Positions 14,998 to 23,604 of a DNA stretch of 24,147 nt are shown here, one piece after another. Below the pieces are notes generated by a model. That model ran no database searches. It was given only the letters and a program-made list of their open reading frames with translations, and was not told where the DNA came from. The position numbers and the translations under genes are program-made. Origin of the DNA: JANRIC01 sp033765345 (GTDB lineage Bacteria; Bacteroidota; Bacteroidia; Cytophagales; Microscillaceae); assembly GCA_033765345.1 (NCBI GenBank), contig JANRIC010000025.1, forward strand, positions 1 to 24,147. The letters run 5' to 3'. How positions within the stretch are numbered: the first letter of the stretch is position 1; every line of letters begins with the position of its first letter.

Positions 14998-15378
14998 TTA
15001 TTTATTGTATAATGCTTTCATCTGAGTGATTTCATCTTCGAGATGCGCTTTATCTTCTTTTGCAAAACTTAAACCGTCTTCTACTTCTTTAAAAAGTGCT
15101 ATTTCCTCTTCCGTAACTTTACTGTCTGCCAGAATACGGGTCAGGAGATGTCTCATGATGTCTAGTTTGACATGCCCCATTTCCGACTCGGTAATATTCA
15201 GCATACCGATTAGTCCTTTTACATCAGCGATTTCTTCGGCGGTAATATCTCCGTCTTCGCTGGCTTTGTGAATGGCGTTAATTACCTGATCGTGATATTC
15301 TTTTTGCTTTACTTTCTCGAAAGCTTCATTAGAGACGGAGGCACGGATAGAATCAATGATAGATCTAAGAATACTCAT
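14998..15378 (-). CDS. TerB-like helical protein
   Basis: This 126-aa protein is acidic and all-helical, without signal peptide or membrane segment. It shows the two-part pattern of the TerB/TerB-like fold: EDGDITAEEIADVKGLIGML (about 36-55) and ADSKVTEEEIALFKEVEDGL (about 84-103). Each has a helix start after an Asp/Gly-Asp-x-hydrophobic-T-x-E-E sequence that can bind metal in TerB proteins. Full TerB is about 150 aa, so this is a short version. TerB proteins are tied to tellurite or stress response and metal sensing, but no other ter genes are nearby, so a resistance role is unsupported. It lies 94 nt downstream of the MeaB gene on the same strand. Confidence 0.6.
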   Translation of the reverse strand: MSILRSIIDSIRASVSNEAFEKVKQKEYHDQVINAIHKASEDGDITAEEIADVKGLIGMLNITESEMGHVKLDIMRHLLTRILADSKVTEEEIALFKEVEDGLSFAKEDKAHLEDEITQMKALYNK

Positions 15379-15472
15379 AATATATATAGTTTTTGTTGAA
15401 AATATGATACAAGATTGTTGGGTGTCGGCTCAAAATACCAAAACCCGCTATCAAAGGCAAAAGTAAATCAAA

Positions 15473-16492
15473 TCAAGATTGTTTATACATATTTAGGAGA
15501 CTATTTGCGGCTGAGAGCGGGGGAACTTTGCCCCCCCTGACCTGTTCTTCCCACTCAGGTAAAGCGGCTTGTACTTTGGGATGCTTAAAAAAATCCAATT
15601 CCAGATTCTGACGAATGGCATCAAACATCCAGTTGATTTGCTGTTCCTGCCTTTTTTTCTGAAAAAAGCCTGTTTTTTCCATCTCTCTACGGTATCTGAG
15701 AATTACTTCCCAAATTTCTGCCATACCGCTTTTTTCCTGAGCGGAGCATGTCAACACAGGCGTTTGCCATCCACTCTCCGAAGAGGGGAAAAGATGCAAA
15801 GCACTTTCATATTCTGCTCTAGCTACTTGGGCACGGTGCAAGTTATCCCCATCGGCTTTGTTAATGACGACTGCATCGGCCATTTCCATAATTCCTTTTT
15901 TGATGCCCTGCAATTCATCTCCTGCGCCTGCCAGCATCAATAGCAGAAAAAAATCTACCATCCCGCGCACCAATGTTTCGGATTGCCCCACTCCTACAGT
16001 TTCTACAAAAATCACCTCATACCCTGCTGCCTCACAGAGCAGCATAGCCTCGCGAGTTCGCCGGGCTACTCCCCCCAAAGAACTTTGGGTTGGTGAAGGA
16101 CGAATATAAGCGCGCAAATCCTGAGAAAGCTCCGGCATACGGGTTTTATCACCCATAATACTGCCCTTCGTACGGCTGCTAGAGGGGTCAACTGCCAGCA
16201 CGGCCAGTTTTTTATTTTCATCAATAATCCATTTACCTAATGCCTCGATAAATGTACTTTTACCTGCCCCTGGCACTCCTGTAATGCCCACCCTTAAAGA
16301 ATTACCAGTGTGGGGTAAAATGGCTTCCAGAATTTCACCAGCAAGTATTTGGTCATTTTCCAGACGACTTTCAATCAGGGTAATTGACTGGCTTAACAAA
16401 ACTCTATCCCCTTGGAGAATACCTTGAATATAATTTTCGGAAGAATATCTAGCCTTTCTTCTTTTTTTCATCGATATGTAATATTTTCGCAT
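15473..16492 (-). CDS. meaB: MeaB/ArgK family P-loop GTPase (methylmalonyl-CoA mutase chaperone)
   Basis: MeaB uses GTP to protect and reload B12-dependent acyl-CoA mutases such as methylmalonyl-CoA mutase. The 339-aa protein has the Walker A GVPGAGKST (72-80), the family block LAVDPSSSRTKGSIMGDKTRM (about 98-118, containing switch elements), SLGGVARRT (138-146), ETVGVGQSE (Walker B/switch II region, about 164-172) and the guanine-specificity motif NKAD (211-214). All nucleotide-binding motifs are intact. The start could be Met8 rather than Met1, since the first residues are not conserved. The mutase genes are not in the window, so the partner must lie elsewhere. It is divergent from the CHASE2 gene across a 140-nt spacer. 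Confidence 0.94.
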   Translation of the reverse strand: MRKYYISMKKRRKARYSSENYIQGILQGDRVLLSQSITLIESRLENDQILAGEILEAILPHTGNSLRVGITGVPGAGKSTFIEALGKWIIDENKKLAVLAVDPSSSRTKGSIMGDKTRMPELSQDLRAYIRPSPTQSSLGGVARRTREAMLLCEAAGYEVIFVETVGVGQSETLVRGMVDFFLLLMLAGAGDELQGIKKGIMEMADAVVINKADGDNLHRAQVARAEYESALHLFPSSESGWQTPVLTCSAQEKSGMAEIWEVILRYRREMEKTGFFQKKRQEQQINWMFDAIRQNLELDFFKHPKVQAALPEWEEQVRGGKVPPLSAANSLLNMYKQS

Positions 16493-16632
16493 CTTTTTTG
16501 CTTGATAGCAGTATTATACATGAGCAACAGCAGAAATCATAAGCCCAAACTATTGGAAATCTACATAATTCCTTTTAAATTGACCAACGCTCATAAAGAA
16601 TCCTAAAATTATTTGGCTAATTTAATTTTTCA

Positions 16633-17913
16633 ATGTTTAAAAGTATCATAGATAGTTTCATCATCACCATTCTGGTATTCTCTTTTATGTGGATATTAAG
16701 TCAAATCCCTTTGGCAGATAACCTGGAAATGCTTAATCCTATTGAAAATGTGCTGGATGACTTCGATATGACTGATATTGTGTACTCCCAATTAAGAGAA
16801 CAGCCCACCACAGATACCAATATCGTTGTAGTGAATATCGGAAACCTCCCTCGAGTTGGTATGGCTGATTTGATCAACAACCTGAATCGTGCCCAGCCTA
16901 AGGTCATTGCCATTGACGCTTTCTCAAGAAGACCTTTGGATCCAGTGGGTGATAGTTTATACAGTGCCGCACTATCTCAGGTTAAAAATCTGGTTATGGT
17001 TAATCAGGGCAATCTAAGCCAAAAAACCCGCAAAAAACTTGAAGCTGACCCGAATTTTAAAGTAGAACATTTCGATACTTTGGAGACTTCACACGAAATG
17101 TTCAGTCGGTATGCGATTCAGGGGCACGCCAATCTGATCAGTGAAAGCCGGGGGAATATGAGAGATTTTGTGACAATACGCACTTTTAGCCCCTTAGTGA
17201 AGGTGAATAAACAAAAAATTGAAGCTTTTGCCGTAAAAGTCGCTCAAATTGTTGATCCAAAGGCAGCCCAAGACTTTCTCAATCGTGCCAATGAATACGA
17301 ATATATCAATTACCGAGGCAATATTGATATAGCTGATAAAGGCAAGCCTGTTTTTTGGGCATTAGACTGGGAGCAAGCCATAGACAGCAGCGCAGATCTG
17401 TCATGGCTTAAAGATAAGATTTTGATACTCGGATTTATGGGGGAAACCCTAAGTGAATACTCCTATGTGGATAAATTTTATACCCCTCTGAATAAGAATT
17501 ATGTTGGCAAAAGTACGCTGGATATGTACGGAGTCGTTATCCATGCGAATATCGTATCTATGATTTTGAATAAAGAATTTATCAATCAAATGTCCTGGTG
17601 GAGGAACTATTTATTGACCATTGCTATTGCCTTTTTGAGTACGTGGTTGTTTTCGTATTTCTTTCACAAAGTAGGTTATTGGTATGATGCCATTACAATC
17701 TTTTTTCAATTAGCAATCTTTATTTTGATTCTCGGAATTGGCTTGTATGCCTTTGATTGGTATCGCCTACGGGTAGAAACCAACACAGCAATCATCGCAG
17801 TGGTTCTGAGTGGAATTTTCGTAGAGCTTTATTATGGTTTAATTAAGAAACTCTTCATTACCATCAAACGTAAAAATGTTAAAATCAAACAAACTAATAA
17901 TGAGACAGTATAA
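16633..17913 (+). CDS. CHASE2 domain membrane protein without output domain
   Basis: The 426-aa protein has one N-terminal transmembrane helix (about 8-26), a long extracytoplasmic region (about 30-315), three C-terminal helices (about 326-344, 353-374 and 385-405) and a short basic cytoplasmic tail. This is the standard CHASE2 topology. The conserved points are visible: VVVNIGNLPRVGMADLINNL (66-84) with PKVIAIDAFSRRPLDP, the late DKILILGFMGETLSEY (261-276) and MYGVVIHANIVSMIL (298-312). CHASE2 modules normally sit in front of a kinase, cyclase or similar output domain, but here the protein ends about 20 residues after the last helix. The FecR-like gene overlaps its end by 14 nt and is a likely partner. 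The sensed signal is unknown. Confidence 0.85.
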   Translation: MFKSIIDSFIITILVFSFMWILSQIPLADNLEMLNPIENVLDDFDMTDIVYSQLREQPTTDTNIVVVNIGNLPRVGMADLINNLNRAQPKVIAIDAFSRRPLDPVGDSLYSAALSQVKNLVMVNQGNLSQKTRKKLEADPNFKVEHFDTLETSHEMFSRYAIQGHANLISESRGNMRDFVTIRTFSPLVKVNKQKIEAFAVKVAQIVDPKAAQDFLNRANEYEYINYRGNIDIADKGKPVFWALDWEQAIDSSADLSWLKDKILILGFMGETLSEYSYVDKFYTPLNKNYVGKSTLDMYGVVIHANIVSMILNKEFINQMSWWRNYLLTIAIAFLSTWLFSYFFHKVGYWYDAITIFFQLAIFILILGIGLYAFDWYRLRVETNTAIIAVVLSGIFVELYYGLIKKLFITIKRKNVKIKQTNNETV

Positions 17914-18832
17914 ACTAATCAGTCTGCTAGCATTGTTTTTTATGGCTTCTGGCCAAACTTCCATGGCTCAGTTTAAAGTGTTAGCCAGTAGCGGCACAAG
18001 CAAAATCAACGCAACTCCTGCGAAAGTAGGAATCCCAGTATCGGCTACGGATAACATCTCCGTGTCTGCACAAAGTTATATCAGCCTCTTGCATACCAAA
18101 AGCGGTGGAACCGTAGAAATCAGCAAGGCAGGCACTTATCAAGCAGCTACACTTGAAAAAGAATTGCTCAAAAAAGCCAGCTCAAGCACCTCTCAGCGTT
18201 ATGCCAATTACATCATTGGAGAATTAACCAAAGCCGGCGATCAGGATATTCACAAAAACCCTTACAAATATTCTAATGTAACGGGTTCGGTAGAGAGAGG
18301 AGAAACCGGGGATATTTTGGTGTTAATGCCCAAAACTGCTCCTGCATTGGGGACTGAGTATTTGATACAATGGAATTCTTTACCTGGATCAACCGGGTAT
18401 ATTTTAGAAATTCGAAATGATTTTGATGATTTAGCTAAGGTTATAGAAACCAAAGATACTTTTGCTTTGGTCAATTTAGACATCCCCGAATTGGAAGGAT
18501 TTGACATTGCCAAAATGCAGATTATCTCGGCCAATGACAAAGGGGCAACCTCCATCTTCTTCGCTCTTACAAAACCTGAAGAAGAATCATTTACTAAAAT
18601 CCAAAAAGAATTCAAAAGTTTAAATCTCTCTGATAATCCGAATGCTGGTGAAAAACTGGAAGCGGCTCAGTTTTTTGAAGATAGAAATTACATAGCTGAT
18701 GCGATTAAGGCATATCAGGAAGCCATAACTTCGGACCCTAGTTTTGAACCTTTTCAGATTGCATTTAAGCAGTTTTTAATTCGTCAAGGAATACTTGACC
18801 CTAAAAAGCTTCAAAACAAAGAAGGCGAATAA
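17900..18832 (+). CDS. Secreted FecR-like protein with C-terminal TPR segment
   Basis: I chose the ATG at 17900 (310 aa) because it places a clean signal peptide first (MRQYKLISLLALFFMASGQTS, cleavage near SMA-Q24). The ATG at 17876 would add eight residues. Residues about 25-85 (FKVLASSGTSKINATPAKVGIPVSAT, then SYISLLHTKSGGTVEISKAGTY) resemble the FecR fold with its small beta repeats, but lack the transmembrane anti-sigma part. Residues about 150-225 look like a fibronectin-type beta domain (YLIQWNSLPGSTGYILEIR). Residues about 250-285 form one TPR. The gene overlaps the CHASE2 gene by 14 nt, so translation is probably coupled and the products may interact in the periplasm. The FecR match is by pattern only. 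Confidence 0.7.
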   Translation: MRQYKLISLLALFFMASGQTSMAQFKVLASSGTSKINATPAKVGIPVSATDNISVSAQSYISLLHTKSGGTVEISKAGTYQAATLEKELLKKASSSTSQRYANYIIGELTKAGDQDIHKNPYKYSNVTGSVERGETGDILVLMPKTAPALGTEYLIQWNSLPGSTGYILEIRNDFDDLAKVIETKDTFALVNLDIPELEGFDIAKMQIISANDKGATSIFFALTKPEEESFTKIQKEFKSLNLSDNPNAGEKLEAAQFFEDRNYIADAIKAYQEAITSDPSFEPFQIAFKQFLIRQGILDPKKLQNKEGE

Positions 18833-18860
18833 TAAAAAACTTTCCCATAACTTTTTACCC

Positions 18861-18889
18861 AAAGCTACTCTCAACGGAGTAGCTTTTTT
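18861..18889 (+). terminator. Intrinsic terminator of the CHASE2/FecR-like operon
   Basis: The 10-bp stem aaagctactc/gagtagcttt (18861-18870 and 18877-18886) with a 6-nt loop runs into a T-tract ending at 18889. It begins 28 nt after the FecR-like stop codon. Confidence 0.85.
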
Positions 18890-19004
18890 ATTTGATACAA
18901 CTTCTATTAATTTCTTAAAATTGATTGTAAAAAATTGGAAGGTTGATGCCTAAAAATGGAAAATTTTTATGAAATTTGAATATAATTCACCAAAAAAATA
19001 AGGG

Positions 19005-19565
19005 ATGATTCGGCACCTCAGTTATTTGACATTTGCTTTATTTTGTTTTTGCTCTTTGACAATAGCACAAGAAACCGATGAGCAAATCGCAACGCCTCAA
19101 AGTGAAGATACCCTGACAACCAAGACGCTTGATTCCCTTGATTCCAAATCCCGTTTCTTGGCTCTCGAGAAAGGAGGAAAAATCAAACGGGTGCGATTTT
19201 ATGAAGGAGAAAGGTTATATTTTCGCCTCAAAGATGATCAGATGAGATACAAACCTGTCATCGAAGAAATCGGCAAAGATTATATCAAAGTCAATAATAC
19301 AGCCTTACATTTAAATGAAATTGCTTCGGTGACTCTGTATCCCGAGCGAAGACTTATCCGGCTCATGAGTCAGTTTCTGGTCATAGCTGGTACCGGTTAT
19401 TTTCTGATAGATATGGTCAATCATTCTTTCTCCACTACCCGCGAAAGTGCCATCGTAAGTTCTTCCCTAGCAAGTACAGGGCTGGCACTTTCTCTGACGC
19501 TCAAACCCCGTAAAATCCGACTTAATAACAAAAGATATTTAAAGACGATTCAGAAGTTTGAATAA
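19005..19565 (+). CDS. Secreted hypothetical protein, 186 aa
   Basis: I do not recognise the family. Residues 1-21 (MIRHLSYLTFALFCFCSLTIA-Q) form a signal peptide. A Thr/Ser/Asp-rich linker (about 22-45) leads to a beta-rich domain (about 50-115: KIKRVRFYEGERLYFRLKDDQMRYKPVIEEIGKDYIKVN, then IASVTLYPERR). Two hydrophobic segments follow (about 118-136 and 146-164) and a basic tail ends in IRLNNKRYLKTIQKFE. Signal-peptide proteins with this beta core and a C-terminal hydrophobic pair are frequent but uncharacterised in Bacteroidota. Envelope location is likely. It stands between terminators and may be monocistronic; its neighbours are also secreted proteins. Confidence 0.72.
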   Translation: MIRHLSYLTFALFCFCSLTIAQETDEQIATPQSEDTLTTKTLDSLDSKSRFLALEKGGKIKRVRFYEGERLYFRLKDDQMRYKPVIEEIGKDYIKVNNTALHLNEIASVTLYPERRLIRLMSQFLVIAGTGYFLIDMVNHSFSTTRESAIVSSSLASTGLALSLTLKPRKIRLNNKRYLKTIQKFE

Positions 19566-19795
19566 AGCACACAAGCAATTTTTTAGCTGAGATGTATTCT
19601 TAATCCAGAACTTGCGTGAATCTTACAAGCAGATTAGGGTGGTATAGTTCTTGTAAATTGTTATCTTACAAAGGAAAGAAAAGACTTTAAATAACATTCA
19701 CAGCACCTCATTGAAGATAAATTTTTCAATCTAAACCTCAAAGGTATTGAGCATCTCTACTTAAAATCATTGTATCTCCTAATCAAATAGAGACC

Positions 19796-20638
19796 ATGCT
19801 TAAATTTATAAGTGATCATTTTATAGGTTTTTTAGGATGTATCATCCTTGTGACTGCCTCGGCAAATGCCCAAACTGCAAAAGATTATCTCAAATCGGGA
19901 AATCAAAAATACTATGACCAACAATATGCCGAAGCAATGGCTGATTTTAAAAAAGCCATTGATTTGGAGCCAACTTATGCCAAAGCCTACCAAAATTTAG
20001 GAAATGTGATGTTTCTTCTTCAGGATTTCGAAGGTGCCCTGGATAACTTTAATAAATCAATTCAATATGATAATCGATCTCACGAGGCTTATATCAGCCG
20101 AGCTACGCTCTATTTTACACTTAGGAAATACAAAGAAGCTCTTCTGGATATTGATAAAGCCCTAGAAATCAATCCTAAGTACTCCGTAGCACACGAATTA
20201 AAAGGCAGTATATATTTCTCCTTAGGCAAAAAAGAAGAAGCTTGTGGACTGTGGAAAGAATCTGCAACCATTGGGAATGAAATCGCCCGAAAAAAACTTG
20301 CCCTACATTGCGGCATCGAGATAGCAGCACCCAATACCACCCCATTGATGCGGGGAGCCGAAGGGGAAGGAGATTCTAAAACGAAACTTCCTGAAAATAC
20401 CGAAGACCTTTGTAAACTTGGAGACCACCACATGGAGCTCCGCAACTACGAGGATGCTTTAGATGTATTCAATAAAGCAATCAAACAAGATGCTAAATGT
20501 GCCAAAGCCTATTTTGGTCGAGGAATGGCTAAATTTGCTCAAGGTGATCAAAAAAATGCCTGTAAGGATTTTCAGAAAGCCCTAGAACTAGGACATTCCG
20601 AAGCCGCCGAGTTTATCGGCCACGGCTGTCAGGAATAA
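19796..20638 (+). CDS. Exported TPR-repeat protein
   Basis: The 280-aa protein has a signal peptide (about 1-25, hydrophobic core FIGFLGCIILVTASANA). Four TPR units follow (about 26-59, 60-93, 94-127 and 128-161), with pattern lines such as YAKAYQNLGNVMFLLQDFEGAL. A Pro/Gly/Asp linker comes next (about 174-200), and then two further units (about 205-240 and 241-275). Cysteines at 154, 167, 207, 230, 254 and 277 cluster in the later repeats, which is compatible with disulfides outside the cytoplasm. TPR proteins serve as scaffolds; no partner domain is fused here. It probably acts in the periplasm or outer membrane. A terminator follows at 20738-20762. Confidence 0.85.
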   Translation: MLKFISDHFIGFLGCIILVTASANAQTAKDYLKSGNQKYYDQQYAEAMADFKKAIDLEPTYAKAYQNLGNVMFLLQDFEGALDNFNKSIQYDNRSHEAYISRATLYFTLRKYKEALLDIDKALEINPKYSVAHELKGSIYFSLGKKEEACGLWKESATIGNEIARKKLALHCGIEIAAPNTTPLMRGAEGEGDSKTKLPENTEDLCKLGDHHMELRNYEDALDVFNKAIKQDAKCAKAYFGRGMAKFAQGDQKNACKDFQKALELGHSEAAEFIGHGCQE

Positions 20639-20737
20639 CTTGCACGAAAAATCGTACGCTTTATTTCAAATCAAAAGATGCTGTATTTTCAAAAAATCAT
20701 CCATAAGGCTCATTTCTAAGTTTTTTATATGAAGATT

Positions 20738-20762
20738 CCCGGAGAAATTCCGGGTTTTTTTT
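20738..20762 (+). terminator. Intrinsic terminator of the TPR gene
   Basis: GC-rich 6-bp stem cccgga/tccggg (20738-20743 and 20749-20754), 5-nt loop, then eight T. It lies 100 nt past the TPR stop codon. Confidence 0.85.
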
Positions 20763-20912
20763 GTCCCGATTTAATATTGCAAAGTTAAACTTCCATCCAA
20801 AAATTCAAGTATGTATATATAATCTGGGTATCGGTAGGGGTTTTGGCTATAGATAAATCAAGCAAGACCCGGTTTCCAATACCCGACACCCTATTTAATA
20901 ACCTAATGCATC

Positions 20913-23498
20913 ATGATCAAACGCTCATTCAGTATCATTCTCTTGTATGTATGCTTGTCTCAAAATATTTTTGCACAGTCCGTTTCGGCGCAGCAACAAA
21001 AGACCTATAACAATTACCTCACATTCGTCAATAAATCCATTGAGTACGTCATCCCGATGATGGATTGCCTGTATGAATACTACGGTGACATCCGCCAATA
21101 CCAAAAAAATCCGCAGAGATTCAAACTCAAGTACTATGAAAGTTATAAATGCTCTCCTCAGCTTGAGGTATATTATTATCAGACAGCACTCCAGGGGAAT
21201 GTTGCGGAGCTAAATGCTCTGACCGAAAAACTTTGGCAATCCCTGCAAGCCCTCGACAAACTCAGCAAAGACCTAGATATCTATATTCGCCTGGAGGATT
21301 ATCAAAAAGATCAACTCAAGAAATCCGATGAAATTATCCAGGCATTTGTCACTCAGTTTCAGGATTTCAGACAAGCCTGCCTTAATCTCCATCAGGGCGT
21401 TTGGAAAGATAAAATACCTGCTTCAACATCTGCCAGTGCTTATCTAAAAGCCCAAAGAATTATGCTGGATGTGATTCAGACAGAGAACGAGTATTTATAT
21501 TCATTGGCGTATCATTTTCAGGATGATATCTACAGCGGCTTTGATGAAGAACGACTCATCCGAAATATCAACCTGCAAGATGACTTTCTGCTCAATCTCA
21601 ACAAACCCGCTGTGCCTTATCCCAGTGAAAGTATGTTTAACAGCTTTTTGGGCGGCTTGATGGATCAACAAGAAAGTAAAAGAAATTACCTGAATGGAAA
21701 CAATTATCCGGCGCAACAAAACAGTGCCCACCACAATCAATTTTATGACTTGCTCATCAATCAGCACAATGGCATATTGATTTCTTTTTACAATAATTTT
21801 GTAGATTATAGCAAGCAAAATGGGCAATACCTCCTCTATCAAACGCTTTATTGCCCAGTATTTAAGCTAAATACGCCCACTCCCCTGCCAGCTTACAGTA
21901 CACAAGCCTACAGCTCCCTAAATTATACACCTATAGGCATTGTACCCCAGAAACAAGTCATTAGCTCCTTGACATTCAACAGCTTAAACTTTTATATGGA
22001 TTTTATTAGTGAGTCCGTGCGGCAGAATAATCTAAGTATACTCACTTTGAGAAGTTATCATTTAAGCTCAGGTCGCTTCAAAAATCTTAGTTCCTACGAG
22101 GGAAAAGGAAAATTAAGCTATCAGTACCCCGACTATAAAATTCCTGTGGCTGATTTTCAAAGAGCTTTGCATCACAGCAAATTCCTTCCAACGGCTTATC
22201 AGGAGTCTATCAATGCACAATTACGCAATTTGATGAATATTTTGGTGGAGATCGAGGCTCAAATGGTCGCTTTGGTCAAATATACGGAAGCCGAGACCTA
22301 TAAAAAAGATAATCTGGCACAATCCGAACAAATTTTAAAAAGAATGGAGGTGCTTTTTAAAGATTTTGACGATCAAAAAGAACGTATGTATGAAGACCTC
22401 CGAAAAATCTTTGAATCTTATCCCCGCCCTGCCCCTTTATCCTCTTGGCACGTGTCGGGAGATGGTCTGCTGAAAATTACAGATTTGAATAAGGATGTAT
22501 TGTTTACTCTTAAGCGTTATTATCGGGGAGAAAGCAACAACTTGCCTTCTCCTGAACAAATCGAGGCCATCAATAATCAAATGCGGGAATTAATCAGTAA
22601 GGAATATGAAAACATGAAAGGCATTGAGCGTATCGGACGCAACAATGGCAACTGCCCCTACAATCCTTATGAAGATTTGCCCAATTCTTCCAAACAATTT
22701 GCCGAAAAAGCAGCTAAATTAAAGCCTAATGACCAATCTAGCTCATACAGACCTAAATATGACGATTATATTTATATGTATAACGGCAGCATCATCTATG
22801 AGTACAATAAATTTGGTAGTCTGTCCAAACCCTTTATTCTCAAACATATTTTACAACCTTTTATATTTCAATACAAAGCCCCCGAAATAGCCCCAGCTCC
22901 GCCGAATACGCCCAATGAACCCACAAATCAGCAGATTATAAAATCTATGGAGGGTTTTGCGCACAACAATTTGGTGTTTTTGCTGGATGTATCTTCCTCT
23001 ATGAGCTCGTCCGAAAAACTGCCTTTGCTCAAAAAGTCCATTCACTTTTTGCTGGATATCTTGCGCCCCGAAGATGAACTCTCGCTGGTGGTATATTCAG
23101 GCGATGCACAGGTAATCTTTCAGGGAGTTTCGGCTCAGGATAAAGCTAAAATCCTAGCACAAATCGAGCAGCTCAAATCCGGTGGCAATACCAATGGAGA
23201 AGAAGGTTTAAAACTTGCTTATAAAACTGCCCAGAGAAATTTTAAAGCCGAAGGCAACAACCGCATTATTCTAGCCACAGACGGGGAGTTTTATGTTCCA
23301 GAGAATCTTTATGACATGATCTCTAAAAACCGAGAAAAAGAGATATATTTAAGCATTTTTAGCTTTGGTGCGGTGGTGAAAAAGTCGGACAATCTGATCA
23401 AACTTTCCGAAGCCGGTCAGGGAAATTATGAGCACATTACCCCTGAAAACGCCGAATACAAACTACTCAAGGAAGCTCAATCCAGAAAAAAAGAATAA
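20913..23498 (+). CDS. Large secreted protein with C-terminal von Willebrand A domain
   Basis: The 861-aa protein has a signal peptide at 1-21 (MIKRSFSIILLYVCLSQNIFA). Residues about 25-650 have no domain I recognise: they are rich in Tyr, Gln and Asn, largely helical with coiled-coil-like parts (about 85-120 and 440-500). A Pro-rich linker (about 660-680, APEIAPAPPNTPNEP) leads to a VWA domain (about 687-855). Its MIDAS site is intact: DVSSS at 692-696, T760 in GGNTNGEEG, and TDGE at 789-792, so it should bind a divalent metal and a partner protein. YSGDAQVIF and the GGNTNGEEGL block match the TerY/YfbK type of VWA. The protein is probably periplasmic or on the surface. No MoxR ATPase gene lies beside it in the window. 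Confidence 0.82.
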   Translation: MIKRSFSIILLYVCLSQNIFAQSVSAQQQKTYNNYLTFVNKSIEYVIPMMDCLYEYYGDIRQYQKNPQRFKLKYYESYKCSPQLEVYYYQTALQGNVAELNALTEKLWQSLQALDKLSKDLDIYIRLEDYQKDQLKKSDEIIQAFVTQFQDFRQACLNLHQGVWKDKIPASTSASAYLKAQRIMLDVIQTENEYLYSLAYHFQDDIYSGFDEERLIRNINLQDDFLLNLNKPAVPYPSESMFNSFLGGLMDQQESKRNYLNGNNYPAQQNSAHHNQFYDLLINQHNGILISFYNNFVDYSKQNGQYLLYQTLYCPVFKLNTPTPLPAYSTQAYSSLNYTPIGIVPQKQVISSLTFNSLNFYMDFISESVRQNNLSILTLRSYHLSSGRFKNLSSYEGKGKLSYQYPDYKIPVADFQRALHHSKFLPTAYQESINAQLRNLMNILVEIEAQMVALVKYTEAETYKKDNLAQSEQILKRMEVLFKDFDDQKERMYEDLRKIFESYPRPAPLSSWHVSGDGLLKITDLNKDVLFTLKRYYRGESNNLPSPEQIEAINNQMRELISKEYENMKGIERIGRNNGNCPYNPYEDLPNSSKQFAEKAAKLKPNDQSSSYRPKYDDYIYMYNGSIIYEYNKFGSLSKPFILKHILQPFIFQYKAPEIAPAPPNTPNEPTNQQIIKSMEGFAHNNLVFLLDVSSSMSSSEKLPLLKKSIHFLLDILRPEDELSLVVYSGDAQVIFQGVSAQDKAKILAQIEQLKSGGNTNGEEGLKLAYKTAQRNFKAEGNNRIILATDGEFYVPENLYDMISKNREKEIYLSIFSFGAVVKKSDNLIKLSEAGQGNYEHITPENAEYKLLKEAQSRKKE

Positions 23499-23604
23499 GC
23501 TTAGGTTTTTCAATTTATGAAGAATTTTATCCCAATATTACCTCATGTTGTTAGCAAAATAGTTACATTGGCACTTATTTTAATTCAATTAAATCTTAAA
23601 AAGT

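Noticed and set aside
16412..16606. 64-aa plus-strand frame over the meaB start
   Set aside because: It overlaps the meaB 5' end on the opposite strand and reaches only into the divergent spacer, without a family match.
17876..17899. Longer start for the FecR-like protein
   Set aside because: It would put eight polar residues before the signal peptide; the start at 17900 gives a normal signal sequence and a typical short overlap.
19621..19680. Repeated ttacaag/cttgtaa words upstream of the TPR gene
   Set aside because: The matches are only 6-7 nt in AT-rich DNA and could be chance.
20110..20445. 111-aa minus-strand frame inside the TPR gene
   Set aside because: It is antisense to clear TPR repeats and shows no motif.
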